DNA of 34,357 nucleotides from Clostridiales bacterium. Lineage in GTDB: Bacteria > Bacillota > Clostridia > Lachnospirales > Lachnospiraceae. The stretch covers positions 1 to 34,357 of the forward strand of contig JAAYTK010000043.1 of NCBI GenBank assembly GCA_012523775.1, read 5' to 3'. Under the pieces are notes generated by a model. The model worked only from the letters and a program-made list of their open reading frames with translations. It did not search any database and had not been told where the DNA came from. Below, piece by piece: positions 8,300 through 16,524 of this stretch; positions within the stretch are counted from its first letter, which is position 1; each line of letters starts with the position of its first letter. A program made the translations under genes and the position numbers.

Positions 8300-8397
8300 C
8301 TCTTATTGTTCGATTACTCGCTCAGGCTGGCACCTTCCATTAAATGGGGTTGCCGTGACTTCATCGAGCCTTACCTCTCCATCACTCTGAATAAGAG
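8300..8397 (-). promoter_or_regulatory. SAM-I (S-box) riboswitch aptamer
   Basis: The closing stem is CTCTTAT (8397-8391) with ATAAGAG (8306-8300). Inside are the conserved S-box blocks on the minus strand: AGAGTGATGGAGAGG, a GGCTCGATGAAGTCACGGCAACC-like stretch (8354-8376), an AAGGTGCCA block and the GAGCGAG junction. It senses SAM and controls metK, with the terminator at 8252-8280 as its output. Probably also controls the downstream kinase and response regulator genes by read-through. Confidence 0.95.
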
Positions 8398-8425
8398 AAA
8401 TTCTTTTAATTAATTCTTAATTATG

Positions 8426-8454
8426 ATGATATACGTTATTATATCCTACGTCAA
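8426..8454 (-). promoter_or_regulatory. metK: Sigma-A promoter for metK
   Basis: On the minus strand, TTGACG (8454-8449), a 17-bp spacer and TATCAT (8431-8426). Start of transcription near 8419 gives a leader that contains the complete SAM-I riboswitch. Confidence 0.75.
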
Positions 8455-8543
8455 GGTATTTTTCAGCAAAATTTTCAGTATTTAGAAAATTGTGTGTTTT
8501 GATACTTATTTGTTCGAATTTTGCACCATAATCCACAAAATGA

Positions 8544-8572
8544 TTGACTTTTCGCCGTTTTTTGACTATACT
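8544..8572 (+). promoter_or_regulatory. Sigma-A promoter for the HD-GYP gene
   Basis: TTGACT (8544-8549), a 17-bp spacer and TATACT (8567-8572), divergent from the metK promoter. A second TTGACT overlaps it at 8562-8567. The leader to the ATG at 8656 would be about 77 nt. Confidence 0.7.
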
Positions 8573-8655
8573 AAAATAAACCACATAAATATTTTGTGTT
8601 GTTATTATCTGTTTAGAAAGGAGCGCCTGGTTATATATTCATGGCCTAAAATCCT

Positions 8656-9738
8656 ATGAATACCATAAAGATTTTAACCTCGCAAGCCATACCTGGAATG
8701 ATTGTTTCCGAGGATGTATATACTAAGGACCTTCATCTTGTTATCAGTAAGGGTACCACCCTAACGGATAAAATTATTACACGCCTCGAATTCTATTCCA
8801 TAACAGATTTCTCTGTATATTCTGATGATTCCAACGATAATGTAGGGCCGGAGTATGTTGAGAATACTTTTTATAGTGAAATAAAAAACAGCGATTCCTT
8901 CAAGCGGTTCCAGAAGGCATATCAGAATACGGTTAAAAATTTTAAAGCGTCCATAGATAACATCGTCGAAAATAATGAGGATGTGGATCCCGAACACATC
9001 TTATCGGATGTAAGCAAAATAATTCATCAGTGTAATACAAATATTGAGCTCTTTAATATGCTGCATTGCATGAGAGAATATGATGATACCACATATGTTC
9101 ATAGTCTGAATGTTTCTTTAATATGCAATATATTGGGCAAATGGCTAAGCTTTTCACCTAAAGACGTAGAGGTTATTACACTCTGTGGATTACTTCATGA
9201 TGTCGGAAAACTCAAGATACCAAATAGTATTATTTCCAAGCCCGGTAAGCTTACCAGCGAGGAATTCTCCCTAATAAAAACCCATACAATTAGAGGGTTT
9301 AATATACTTAAAAATAAGAATGTTGATGAAAGAGTTAAACTGGCCGCTGTTATGCATCATGAGCGATGTGACGGTAGCGGTTACCCCAATGGTCTGGTTA
9401 GCCACGAAATAGACCAGTTTTCTAAGCTGGTGGCAATTGCAGATGTTTATGATGCCATGACCTGTGCAAGAGTATACAGAGGACCCTTATGTCCCTTTGA
9501 GGTTATAAACCTTTTTGAAACTGAGGGATATTTGAAATATGATACAAAGTACATCCTGACTTTCTTAGAAGGTATAGTACAGACATATATTAATAACAGC
9601 GTCCGCTTAAACAATGATATGGAAGGCGAGATTGTGTTAATCAATAAATTTGAACTGTCAAGGCCTATTGTTATGGTTGGGGATGAATTTATCGATTTAT
9701 CGAAGCACCGCAATCTATACATTCAAGCACTTATTTAA
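8656..9738 (+). CDS. HD-GYP domain protein, probable cyclic-di-GMP phosphodiesterase
   Basis: A 360-residue cytosolic protein. The N-terminal region (about 1-60; IPGMIVSEDVYTKD, ISKGTTLT) is the extension often seen before HD-GYP domains. The HD-GYP domain (about 145-290) has H149, the H181/D182 pair in LLHDVGK, H210, the H234/H235 pair, the GYP triplet at 242-244 and the IADVYDAMT stretch (261-269). All metal ligands and the GYP motif are present, so hydrolysis of cyclic-di-GMP is likely. No receiver domain or membrane helix is visible. The nearest strong ribosome binding site (AGAAAGGAG, 8615-8623) is 32 nt from this ATG and precedes a tiny ATG-GCC-TAA at 8641. The ATG at 8656 is preferred because an in-frame stop at 8647 excludes longer starts and conserved sequence begins at once. 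Confidence 0.92.
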   Translation: MNTIKILTSQAIPGMIVSEDVYTKDLHLVISKGTTLTDKIITRLEFYSITDFSVYSDDSNDNVGPEYVENTFYSEIKNSDSFKRFQKAYQNTVKNFKASIDNIVENNEDVDPEHILSDVSKIIHQCNTNIELFNMLHCMREYDDTTYVHSLNVSLICNILGKWLSFSPKDVEVITLCGLLHDVGKLKIPNSIISKPGKLTSEEFSLIKTHTIRGFNILKNKNVDERVKLAAVMHHERCDGSGYPNGLVSHEIDQFSKLVAIADVYDAMTCARVYRGPLCPFEVINLFETEGYLKYDTKYILTFLEGIVQTYINNSVRLNNDMEGEIVLINKFELSRPIVMVGDEFIDLSKHRNLYIQALI

Positions 9739-9758
9739 TTCCTATTACAAAAATAAAG

Positions 9759-9795
9759 GGCTGTTTCAAAATGAGTTTTGAAACAGCCGTTTTTT
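9759..9795. terminator. Bidirectional terminator between HD-GYP gene and murA
   Basis: A 13-bp perfect stem, GGCTGTTTCAAAA/TTTTGAAACAGCC, with a 4-nt loop. It is followed by GTTTTTT on the plus strand and by CTTTATTTTTG on the minus strand. The convergent HD-GYP and murA genes both end next to it. Confidence 0.9.
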
Positions 9796-9796
9796 C

Positions 9797-11098
9797 TCAG
9801 CTAACCTTTAGCTTAAATTTCTTAATAGCCTTCAAATCATTGGAATCCACCTTCGTCATGGCCGCACCTAACTGCTGCATCTTCCTTTCAAAATCCTCAT
9901 AGCCTCGTTCAATATATTCTACGTTCTCGACTATTGTATATCCCTCGGCCATAAGACCTGCCATAACCAGTGCTGCTCCTCCCCGTAAATCAGATGCACT
10001 GACGATAGCTCCGGTCAGACGTTCCACTCCGGTAATAAAAGCAGTATTACTCTCCACAACCTTAATTGATGCGCCCATCTTAGTCAGCTCATCGACAAAT
10101 TTAAATCTGTTTTCAAATATGCTCTCAGTTACAATACTCGTTCCGGTAGACATTGATAACAGCGTGGTCATTAACGGCTGCATATCCGTTAAGAATCCGG
10201 GATACGCTAAGGTCTTGACATGAGTACTGCCCGGCCTCTTATCCGCAGTAACCCTGACAGCATCATCAAATTCCTCTACCTTTACGCCGACCTCTAAAAG
10301 CTTTGCAGTAAAAGCTTCAAGGTGCTTGGGAATTACGTTCTTAACAAGCACGTCCCCCATTGAGGCCGCTGCCGCAATCATAAAAGTTCCCGCCTCTATT
10401 TGATCGGGAATAATGGAGTATTCGCTTCCATGAAGCTTACTTACACCTTTTATACGAATAACATCCGTTCCTGCTCCCTTTATATTAGCTCCCATACTAT
10501 TTAAAAAGTTAGCCACATCAACCACATGAGGTTCCTTAGCGGCATTCTCAAGAATAGTCTGTCCCTCTGCCATACTGGCCGCTAACATAACATTAATCGT
10601 TGCTCCTACACTTGATTCATCAAAGTATACAGATGCACCGATTAGTTTATCTGCTTTGGCACATATGAGTCCATGCTCAATCTTTACCTCTGATCCCAGA
10701 GCATCGAAGCCTTTAATATGCCGGTCTATAGGTCTGCTTCCAATATTACATCCTCCCGGCAAAGCAACCTGTGCCTTCTTATATTTACCTAATAAAGCCC
10801 CTACCAGATAATAGGACCCTCTTATTTTTCGTACATTATCAGAATCTGCCTTAACTGTGTTGATTCTGGATGCGTTTATTTTTATCGTATGCTTACCGAT
10901 ACGGTCAACCTTTGCACCCAATTCCTCTATTACCTTAAGTAATGTGTCTATATCACTGATATCAGGAACATTCTCTATCTTAACAGTTTCATCAGTCATA
11001 ATAGCTGCGGCTATTATACCTAGCGCTGCATTTTTATAACCACTGATTGTTACTTCCCCTTTTAATGGCCTTCCACCCTTTATAATATATTGCTCCAT
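9797..11098 (-). CDS. murA: UDP-N-acetylglucosamine 1-carboxyvinyltransferase
   Basis: A full-length 433-residue enzyme catalysing the first committed step of peptidoglycan synthesis: transfer of enolpyruvate from PEP to UDP-GlcNAc. Visible signatures are GYKNAAL with the catalytic Lys22, the active-site Cys117 in LPGGCNIGSRPID (the fosfomycin target; resistant enzymes often have Asp here), the second-domain GFLTDMQP block and DLRGGAALV near the C-terminus. It has its own promoter (11182-11209) and ends at the shared terminator, so it is probably monocistronic. Firmicutes often have two copies (murA and murZ/murA2). Which one this is cannot be decided from the window. Confidence 0.97.
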   Translation of the reverse strand: MEQYIIKGGRPLKGEVTISGYKNAALGIIAAAIMTDETVKIENVPDISDIDTLLKVIEELGAKVDRIGKHTIKINASRINTVKADSDNVRKIRGSYYLVGALLGKYKKAQVALPGGCNIGSRPIDRHIKGFDALGSEVKIEHGLICAKADKLIGASVYFDESSVGATINVMLAASMAEGQTILENAAKEPHVVDVANFLNSMGANIKGAGTDVIRIKGVSKLHGSEYSIIPDQIEAGTFMIAAAASMGDVLVKNVIPKHLEAFTAKLLEVGVKVEEFDDAVRVTADKRPGSTHVKTLAYPGFLTDMQPLMTTLLSMSTGTSIVTESIFENRFKFVDELTKMGASIKVVESNTAFITGVERLTGAIVSASDLRGGAALVMAGLMAEGYTIVENVEYIERGYEDFERKMQQLGAAMTKVDSNDLKAIKKFKLKVS

Positions 11099-11181
11099 AA
11101 CACACCTCGTATTTAATCTATTTTGTTATCAAACTCGTCTAATTTTTAAGCAATTATTGTTAAATTTTAATCACTATTTTG

Positions 11182-11209
11182 ATTATACCACAATGTGGGT
11201 TTTTGTAAA
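11182..11209 (-). promoter_or_regulatory. murA: Promoter for murA
   Basis: On the minus strand, TTTACA (11209-11204), a 16-bp spacer and TATAAT (11187-11182), giving a leader of about 75 nt. The remaining gap from 11099 to 11472 is AT-rich; apart from this and the plus-strand promoter I see nothing else in it. Confidence 0.6.
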
Positions 11210-11398
11210 TCGTTTTTTAGGTTTTTTATTTGCCTGATATAACTAAATATGCCATAATGTTCCACGCCCCTTCTTTTACATTTAAATTCTGATAGGTTTA
11301 TTTTTTATGTTTTGCTTATTTATATTCTAAAAATTTATTGAAAAAGAAAGGAAAAGTATAGATAGTAACCATTTTTAAGTATAATTGCCTTATATTTA

Positions 11399-11427
11399 TT
11401 GAAGATGTTTAAAAATCATGTTATAAT
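11399..11427 (+). promoter_or_regulatory. Promoter for the small Ig-like protein gene
   Basis: TTGAAG (11399-11404), a 17-bp spacer and TATAAT (11422-11427), followed within 35 nt by an excellent ribosome binding site. Confidence 0.65.
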
Positions 11428-11472
11428 AAATATGCTAATTATGCGTATTTGCATATAATAGGAGGTGATATT

Positions 11473-11811
11473 ATGGCAAAATACATTACAATAGAATCTG
11501 TTACCGGCGGCGTTAAAAACCGTGTTAAGCAAAATTTAAAATTTAAAACCGGCAATTTCGTCTGGCGTATTAAATTTACAGCCCCGTTAAAGCCTTCAAC
11601 TGTTAATAATAAGAATCTTAATGTGACAACATTAAATAATACACCCTTACTTACAAATATACGCTATGATTCAGTAAATAATTATATCGAAATCGAGCCT
11701 CTTGAGCCATATAACAAAAACGAATCCTATCTGCTTCATGTTTCCGACAGGGTTGAATCTAAAGGAGGCCAAAAGCTACAAGAGGAAATCATTATACAAT
11801 TCAAGTTGTAA
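11473..11811 (+). CDS. Small single-domain Ig-like (SbsA/Big_5-like) protein
   Basis: A 112-residue protein. The ATG at 11473 is preferred over one at 11449 because GGAGGTGAT (11461-11469) lies just before it. The sequence WRIKFTAPLKPSTVNNKNLNV...IEIEPLEPYNKNESYLLHVSDRVESKGGQKL is the pattern of bacterial Ig-like domains that decorate S-layer and cell-wall proteins (W-x-I-x-F, an x-Y-x-L-x-V strand, xSxxGxxL). Here the domain is alone, with no signal peptide, anchor or membrane helix, so it should stay in the cytosol. Its last 11 bases overlap the 3' end of the convergent TPR/ATPase gene. Function unknown. Confidence 0.75.
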   Translation: MAKYITIESVTGGVKNRVKQNLKFKTGNFVWRIKFTAPLKPSTVNNKNLNVTTLNNTPLLTNIRYDSVNNYIEIEPLEPYNKNESYLLHVSDRVESKGGQKLQEEIIIQFKL

Positions 11812-13564
11812 TTTCATATGTAAAATCCTCTGGTAACAGGGACAGGACATCAACATCTGCGAGCCTGCCTTCAGCAGCCAGCTTAGGCAACTGCTTTCCT
11901 GTCCTTAGGTCTGCCGATGTCATCGCATTCTGAACATACTTTGAGATATTTTCCAATCTCTTTTCTTTTTCGCTACTCTCAATAATCTTTCTTACTCCAT
12001 CCTTTAGAACACTGTGTGCCAACGGCTGTATTTTATACTCTCTCAGGAATATATATGAATATGCAAAGCCCAGTAAATCTTCCTCTGTATATGCCGGAAG
12101 ATGTATTCTGTTTTTGAACAGTTCCATAAGCTTAGGACACTGTCTGAAAACTTTGTTCATGTTCTTCTTGTTCTCTTCAAAGATAACCGCGATCTCTCCA
12201 TGAAAATATTTAATAAGCTCCAGTAATTTATCTATGGTCGGTTTCTTTAAATCACTTGCATTTTCGATAACAAGACAGCTGTTTCTTAATTCTTCCTTCA
12301 TGCTTAATATGTCGATTTCATTCAGCTTAATCGCAGATATCTTAGCGATTCTGGATGTTTTTAGTTTGCCGGTCCGATTTAAGAATATGGCAATATCCTT
12401 AGCCAATGTGGTTTTACCTGAACATGGCGCTCCTGTTATTATCATCTGCACACTTTTTGTGTGCTTACTCATAATTAGTTCCAGGCATCTTGCCAATTGC
12501 TTTTGAATCGATACCACATGAAGAAAGTTTCCGAATATCTGATATATATCTACTCCCAGGTTCTCTGCCAGCTTTTCAAGCTTTTCCAAATCCTCATTCT
12601 TATTCTCAGTTTTTATGAATTTATAGATGTCCATATCTGTCCCGGCTTCTTCCTCCGTAGGGGGCTTATAAATGTCGCTTTGTCCTGTAGTCATAAATTC
12701 CTCTACATCCTTCCCTACATTCTCTGCCAGCTCGTCTAAGACCCGGTCTTCAGGCCCTTCATGTAACGTTAAGCTTACCGCATCTTCAATTTCATCCTCT
12801 ATGGTTTCATGCACTGTGCTGAGGTCATTATCCTCTCCCATATCGGGAGATTCCTCATCTAAAACTTTATCTTCTTCCGACAAAGCTTTGTCTTCATCCG
12901 TATCTTGCTCATCCTCCTGGCTTTGTGTATCGGTGGCTTCGCTTGTTTTCATCGCCCTGTTCTTAAGGCTTTCAATTATTTCATCCTTGTCCACCTCTCC
13001 TGAATAGTAAGCCTTGAGTATTTTGGCTTTCTCGACATAGCTTCCCTCCCCAAACCATAGTATAAGGTCAGAGCATTCTCTAATGCATTCCTTTTCCATT
13101 TCCGCTTTATAATAAAGCTTTGCTAATTCGTATGCCCACTTCTCCATATAAGTATGGTTTTTTAATTTTTTCAGGGAATCTATCAGGATGATATATGGCT
13201 CCTTTTTAAGCTTGTCTATCTTATACCTAAAAATATATATATTAAAATCATTCGGAGCGGCCTGCTCGTATTCCGCCAAAAAGCGCTCTGCATCCGCAAT
13301 GTTTTTTCTGCCTATGGATGCATATACCATCTGATATAAGGTTCTTCTTGTCTTTGATTTCTTATATATACGATTAAGCAGCTCCATGGCTTCATCGTAT
13401 CTTTCATTTTGGATATAAATATCAGTGAAAAGGCCTAGGTCTGCTATATTTTTTACTTTTCTCAACGGTATGGTGTCCATGATTTTCTGAGCGGCACTAT
13501 AGTCGCCCTCCTGAACCCTTCTTCTAATCTCTTCCGTCTTTACAATAATATTATAGCTTCCCAT
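11801..13564 (-). CDS. TPR-containing AAA-like ATPase of unknown function
   Basis: A 587-residue protein, apparently cytosolic. Residues 1-200 are helical repeats of TPR type (for example YIQNERYDEAMELLNRIY). About 205-312 is a low-complexity acidic linker. The rest is a P-loop ATPase with Walker A GAPCSGKTT (about 378-386). The strand where Walker B is expected reads CLVIENA rather than a DE pair, so hydrolysis may be weak. The C-terminal part (YTEEDLLGFAYSYIF) resembles the lid of CbbX/SpoVK-type AAA proteins. An ATG at 13564 is chosen over the GTG at 13567 because GGAGG is 7 nt away. It follows the 777-residue gene by about 50 bp and is surely in the same operon. I do not recognise a named family for the whole protein. 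Confidence 0.8.
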   Translation of the reverse strand: MGSYNIIVKTEEIRRRVQEGDYSAAQKIMDTIPLRKVKNIADLGLFTDIYIQNERYDEAMELLNRIYKKSKTRRTLYQMVYASIGRKNIADAERFLAEYEQAAPNDFNIYIFRYKIDKLKKEPYIILIDSLKKLKNHTYMEKWAYELAKLYYKAEMEKECIRECSDLILWFGEGSYVEKAKILKAYYSGEVDKDEIIESLKNRAMKTSEATDTQSQEDEQDTDEDKALSEEDKVLDEESPDMGEDNDLSTVHETIEDEIEDAVSLTLHEGPEDRVLDELAENVGKDVEEFMTTGQSDIYKPPTEEEAGTDMDIYKFIKTENKNEDLEKLEKLAENLGVDIYQIFGNFLHVVSIQKQLARCLELIMSKHTKSVQMIITGAPCSGKTTLAKDIAIFLNRTGKLKTSRIAKISAIKLNEIDILSMKEELRNSCLVIENASDLKKPTIDKLLELIKYFHGEIAVIFEENKKNMNKVFRQCPKLMELFKNRIHLPAYTEEDLLGFAYSYIFLREYKIQPLAHSVLKDGVRKIIESSEKEKRLENISKYVQNAMTSADLRTGKQLPKLAAEGRLADVDVLSLLPEDFTYEITT

Positions 13565-13614
13565 CACTATTCCTCCTTACTAATGATTAGGCCTAAATTT
13601 ATCATAAACCTGCA

Positions 13615-15948
13615 TCAGGTTTCCTTATAGTATTCCAATGTATCTACCATTTCCTTAGTCGGCTCAATATTCTCCTTCATTAATAACCTATGTCTTCCTT
13701 CGATTTCCCTGATTTTCTTTAGACGATTTCTATTAAATCTGGCATAGGCTTCTTCAAAAATTGGCTGTATTATTAATTGGTCTCTAAGCCTCTTGGAGAA
13801 GGGGCAGTAGGTAGCCAATATTTCTCTGACAGGCTTGTTTAGCTTGATTGCCCCCTTTGACTCGTAATTAATCCAAGCTTCATAGTCAATAACAAAAATC
13901 TCTCTGCTGTTATTTCTGCCCTTTTGAATCTGAAGCTTAATCTTTTCTTTTCTTTCCTCTGACAGCTCCCTATTCTTTCTGTAAAACTGAAGATAATCGG
14001 AATATTCAGAGGTTAAGGACTTAACCTTAATATCATTCCACGCCGTGCCTTCTATGGTCCTACACATCTCCCAACGGTATCTGCCACATACCTTCACTAC
14101 ATTCATAAACAAATTTGATTCACAAAATATAGGAAACATAAAACGTCCCGGAGTATTTCTTTTTTTGCCGGTTATTTCTTGCCACATGACACCGTTTATA
14201 CCGACGTTTGGCATTAATATAATATCAGGGTATACCCGCTCAATTATATATTCCTTTTCGATTTTCCTTTGCTTATTGACATATAGGGTTTCACGGTCAA
14301 CTATTGAATAATCTATATCAAGAATATTGTCAAATGCTTCTTTTATGGTATTAGCGGTTACAAATGCTTTGTCAGGCTGACCAAACATCATTTCTCTATG
14401 TAATACCGGTACAAAGGTGCTGATTTGACCATTTGTGATTCTGTTATTATATCGGAACATATTCTGAATCTCGTATTCAAGTTTTTTGCTCATGTCAGAG
14501 ACATATTCCTTTGTCTGCTTATCTGTAAGCTTTCCCTTATTCTTCATAGACATAAGCATCTCATTATATTCCTGATCAAATTCATTCTTAGAAGGCTCTT
14601 TCTTCCCTTCGTAGATCAATTGCAGCCATTCCCTTATATTATATACATGGAGATTGCCTGACACATTCTCTTTCTTTAAAAAGTAAATGGACAAAAGCTG
14701 CTCATTAGTAAGAAGCCTTTCATCTGCATATCCGTACTCCAAAAACATTTCAATTATTCTGGGAACATTCTTATCGTGATATGCTTTCAAAAAGACTTCC
14801 TTATACAGCTCATAATATTCCTCTGTTAGCTGTTTTCTTATTTTTCTTGCGTTATCGTCAATAGAAAGCCTGTCCTTTAAATTGACAAAATCCGACATGG
14901 TATTCTGCATTTTCTGTGCTTTATCTTTATCTATTCCTGAGTAGTTAAGAATCTGTTGATAAGAATATGTAAGCTCTACAATTGTCTTTTCAGCATCCTC
15001 CACGGAATATTTCAGATAGGTCTGTGCGCTCATTTCTCTATCCTTGGTCCCGGTAATTATAAGATGATATGCCTCCTCCATCCGTTTGCGGTTTATTTTT
15101 ACCTTCCTTCCAAGCCTGCTGCTAAAGAATCCATCTATCTTGTTAATCTCCTCAATAATACTGTCCATGATTTCCATAAGCTCCTGATTATTGCCGTCTG
15201 AATTGACAACCTCTATGGCAAATTCGGCTATCAGAGAAAAAAGACAGGTATTGTCCTCGCCTATTAGTAATTCGGACATATATGCAAGCTTGCCTACAGA
15301 TTCCTTTAATAAATCATTAAGCTCATTTATGAGATCTGTCTGATTCTCTAGCTGGTATAAGGCTATAATGGCGCTATGAGAATAATATGATTTAACCACA
15401 TCCATAGGAATGGCAGCACACTCTTTATAATAATTAATTTTATCTATATCCGGTTCAGTATAAGATTCAAATTCAGCTATTTTATCTATCCAATTTGGTT
15501 TCCTTGCGGTGTAGCCTAATCTGGTTGCGGAGTCATAATAAGCCTTATACTCTTTTATTAAAAAGTTATACAGAGAATAGCTATGCTTTAAAACATCCTG
15601 ATAAAGTCTGCCTAATTCATTGATAATTCTATTCATTGTCATAATAAGAAAACCGTTATAATCATTGTTAATGGATAAAATGTTCTCAATATCATCCTTA
15701 TGATCTACGGTAAACACATATATTATAATCTCGTCCAATGCCGTATATGTACTTTGGTACGTTCCTCGGGTAATATCACTTACCGCCAGAAACGCTCCCG
15801 GTCCCATTATGTATCTTGCACCCTCATGATGAATTTGAACACGTCCTTTAATTATAAGGGATATGCTGGATACCGTCTCTCCCTCTGAATAGATGACTGT
15901 TCCCTTTGGAAATTGATTCACTGCATCTAAATTGATTTTTTGCTTCAA
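13615..15948 (-). CDS. Large protein with N-terminal cyclic-nucleotide-binding-like domain, function unknown
   Basis: A 777-residue protein starting at a TTG, chosen because GGAG lies 8 nt upstream and no later ATG keeps the conserved N-terminus. Residues about 10-110 have the beta-roll pattern of a cNMP/Crp-type domain (FPKGTVIYSEGE, LIIKGRVQIH, GPGAFLAVSD). The usual phosphate-binding cassette (GE...RxA) is not conserved, so the ligand may be different or absent. No HTH, kinase or channel domain follows. The remaining 650 residues are mostly helical and charged, with a more compact region near 560-690 (YPDIILMPNVGINGVMWQEI, RFMFPIFCESN, CGRYRWEMCRTIEGTAW). No membrane helices or signal peptide. 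It is transcribed with the TPR/ATPase gene. I associate such proteins with Lachnospiraceae but know of no assigned function. Confidence 0.75.
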   Translation of the reverse strand: MKQKINLDAVNQFPKGTVIYSEGETVSSISLIIKGRVQIHHEGARYIMGPGAFLAVSDITRGTYQSTYTALDEIIIYVFTVDHKDDIENILSINNDYNGFLIMTMNRIINELGRLYQDVLKHSYSLYNFLIKEYKAYYDSATRLGYTARKPNWIDKIAEFESYTEPDIDKINYYKECAAIPMDVVKSYYSHSAIIALYQLENQTDLINELNDLLKESVGKLAYMSELLIGEDNTCLFSLIAEFAIEVVNSDGNNQELMEIMDSIIEEINKIDGFFSSRLGRKVKINRKRMEEAYHLIITGTKDREMSAQTYLKYSVEDAEKTIVELTYSYQQILNYSGIDKDKAQKMQNTMSDFVNLKDRLSIDDNARKIRKQLTEEYYELYKEVFLKAYHDKNVPRIIEMFLEYGYADERLLTNEQLLSIYFLKKENVSGNLHVYNIREWLQLIYEGKKEPSKNEFDQEYNEMLMSMKNKGKLTDKQTKEYVSDMSKKLEYEIQNMFRYNNRITNGQISTFVPVLHREMMFGQPDKAFVTANTIKEAFDNILDIDYSIVDRETLYVNKQRKIEKEYIIERVYPDIILMPNVGINGVMWQEITGKKRNTPGRFMFPIFCESNLFMNVVKVCGRYRWEMCRTIEGTAWNDIKVKSLTSEYSDYLQFYRKNRELSEERKEKIKLQIQKGRNNSREIFVIDYEAWINYESKGAIKLNKPVREILATYCPFSKRLRDQLIIQPIFEEAYARFNRNRLKKIREIEGRHRLLMKENIEPTKEMVDTLEYYKET

Positions 15949-16106
15949 TAGAATCTCTCCAATTCATAATTATTTATACTCGCATTTAATATTATATACT
16001 ATTCATTAATTAATTTAAATCAAAATTTCCCATCTTCAACATTATTAGTACAAAATTCTCATAAAATTTACGCAATTCAACTAATTTTTAAGAATTTATA
16101 AAAAGA

Positions 16107-16157
16107 CTAATAAAATATAACAGGCGGGTGCTTATCATGCCATATCGCAACCGCCTG
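16107..16157 (-). terminator. Probable terminator of the SRP RNA gene
   Basis: On the minus strand, an 11-bp stem with one mismatch (CAGGCGGTTGC with GCACCCGCCTG), a 15-nt loop, then TTATATTTTATT. It lies about 40 nt after the SRP RNA 3' end. The remaining gap to the 777-residue gene (15949-16106) is AT-rich and shows no other clear feature. Confidence 0.65.
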
Positions 16158-16195
16158 ATTGTTTCTTTGAAACAGTCCTATTATATATAAATTTA

Positions 16196-16463
16196 ATCCG
16201 TGCATTCTGCTTCGAATGCTTACCACAAGCGTTACCTTTACAGTTAACTCAGCCCAGGTGACCTTACGGCACACAGAAGCTTTCGCTTAGTGCTGCTTCA
16301 TTCCTGACCTGACACGGTTCACGAATTTCTGTTGCGTAAGACCCAGACGTCAACATCACTTATAAAGGGCAGCCTCACAGCAAATCACCCTAGGCAGAAT
16401 ATCACCCCTGCTGTAGCGGATTGCAGGTACAGGGCACCGCTATCTCCCCGGCTGCACGGAAAC
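16196..16463 (-). ncRNA. ffs: Signal recognition particle RNA, large Bacillus/Clostridium type
   Basis: About 268 nt. The ends pair (TCCGTGCA near 16460 with TGCACGGA near 16197). The Alu-like domain block GGTGCCCTGTACCTGCAATC (about 16437-16418) and the later TGTTGACGTCTGGGTC, ACGCTTGTGGTAAGC and CTGGGCTGAG blocks match the B. subtilis scRNA closely. The Ffh-binding hairpin GTCAGGTCAGGAATGAAGCA (about 16313-16294) has the GGAA loop; its closing pair is A-U here instead of the usual C-G, a compensated change. It works with Ffh in membrane targeting of nascent proteins. The position next to tadA is the same as in Bacillus. The ends are approximate. Confidence 0.95.
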
Positions 16464-16495
16464 TTTATGACAAAGTAATTTTTGAGTGTATGGAA

Positions 16496-16524
16496 AGTAT
16501 ACGGCTTTTAGCCTATACTGTCAA
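16496..16524 (-). promoter_or_regulatory. ffs: Promoter for the SRP RNA gene
   Basis: On the minus strand, TTGACA (16524-16519), a 17-bp spacer and TATACT (16501-16496). The TGA inside the -35 box is the stop codon of tadA. Transcription should start near 16489, leaving a short 5' precursor before the mature RNA. Confidence 0.85.

Noticed and set aside
12234-13007. Several plus-strand open frames, one very Ser-rich
   Set aside because: They mirror the acidic Glu/Asp-rich linker and the ATPase part of the minus-strand TPR/ATPase gene; serine runs are the antisense of GAA/GAT/GAG-rich codons.
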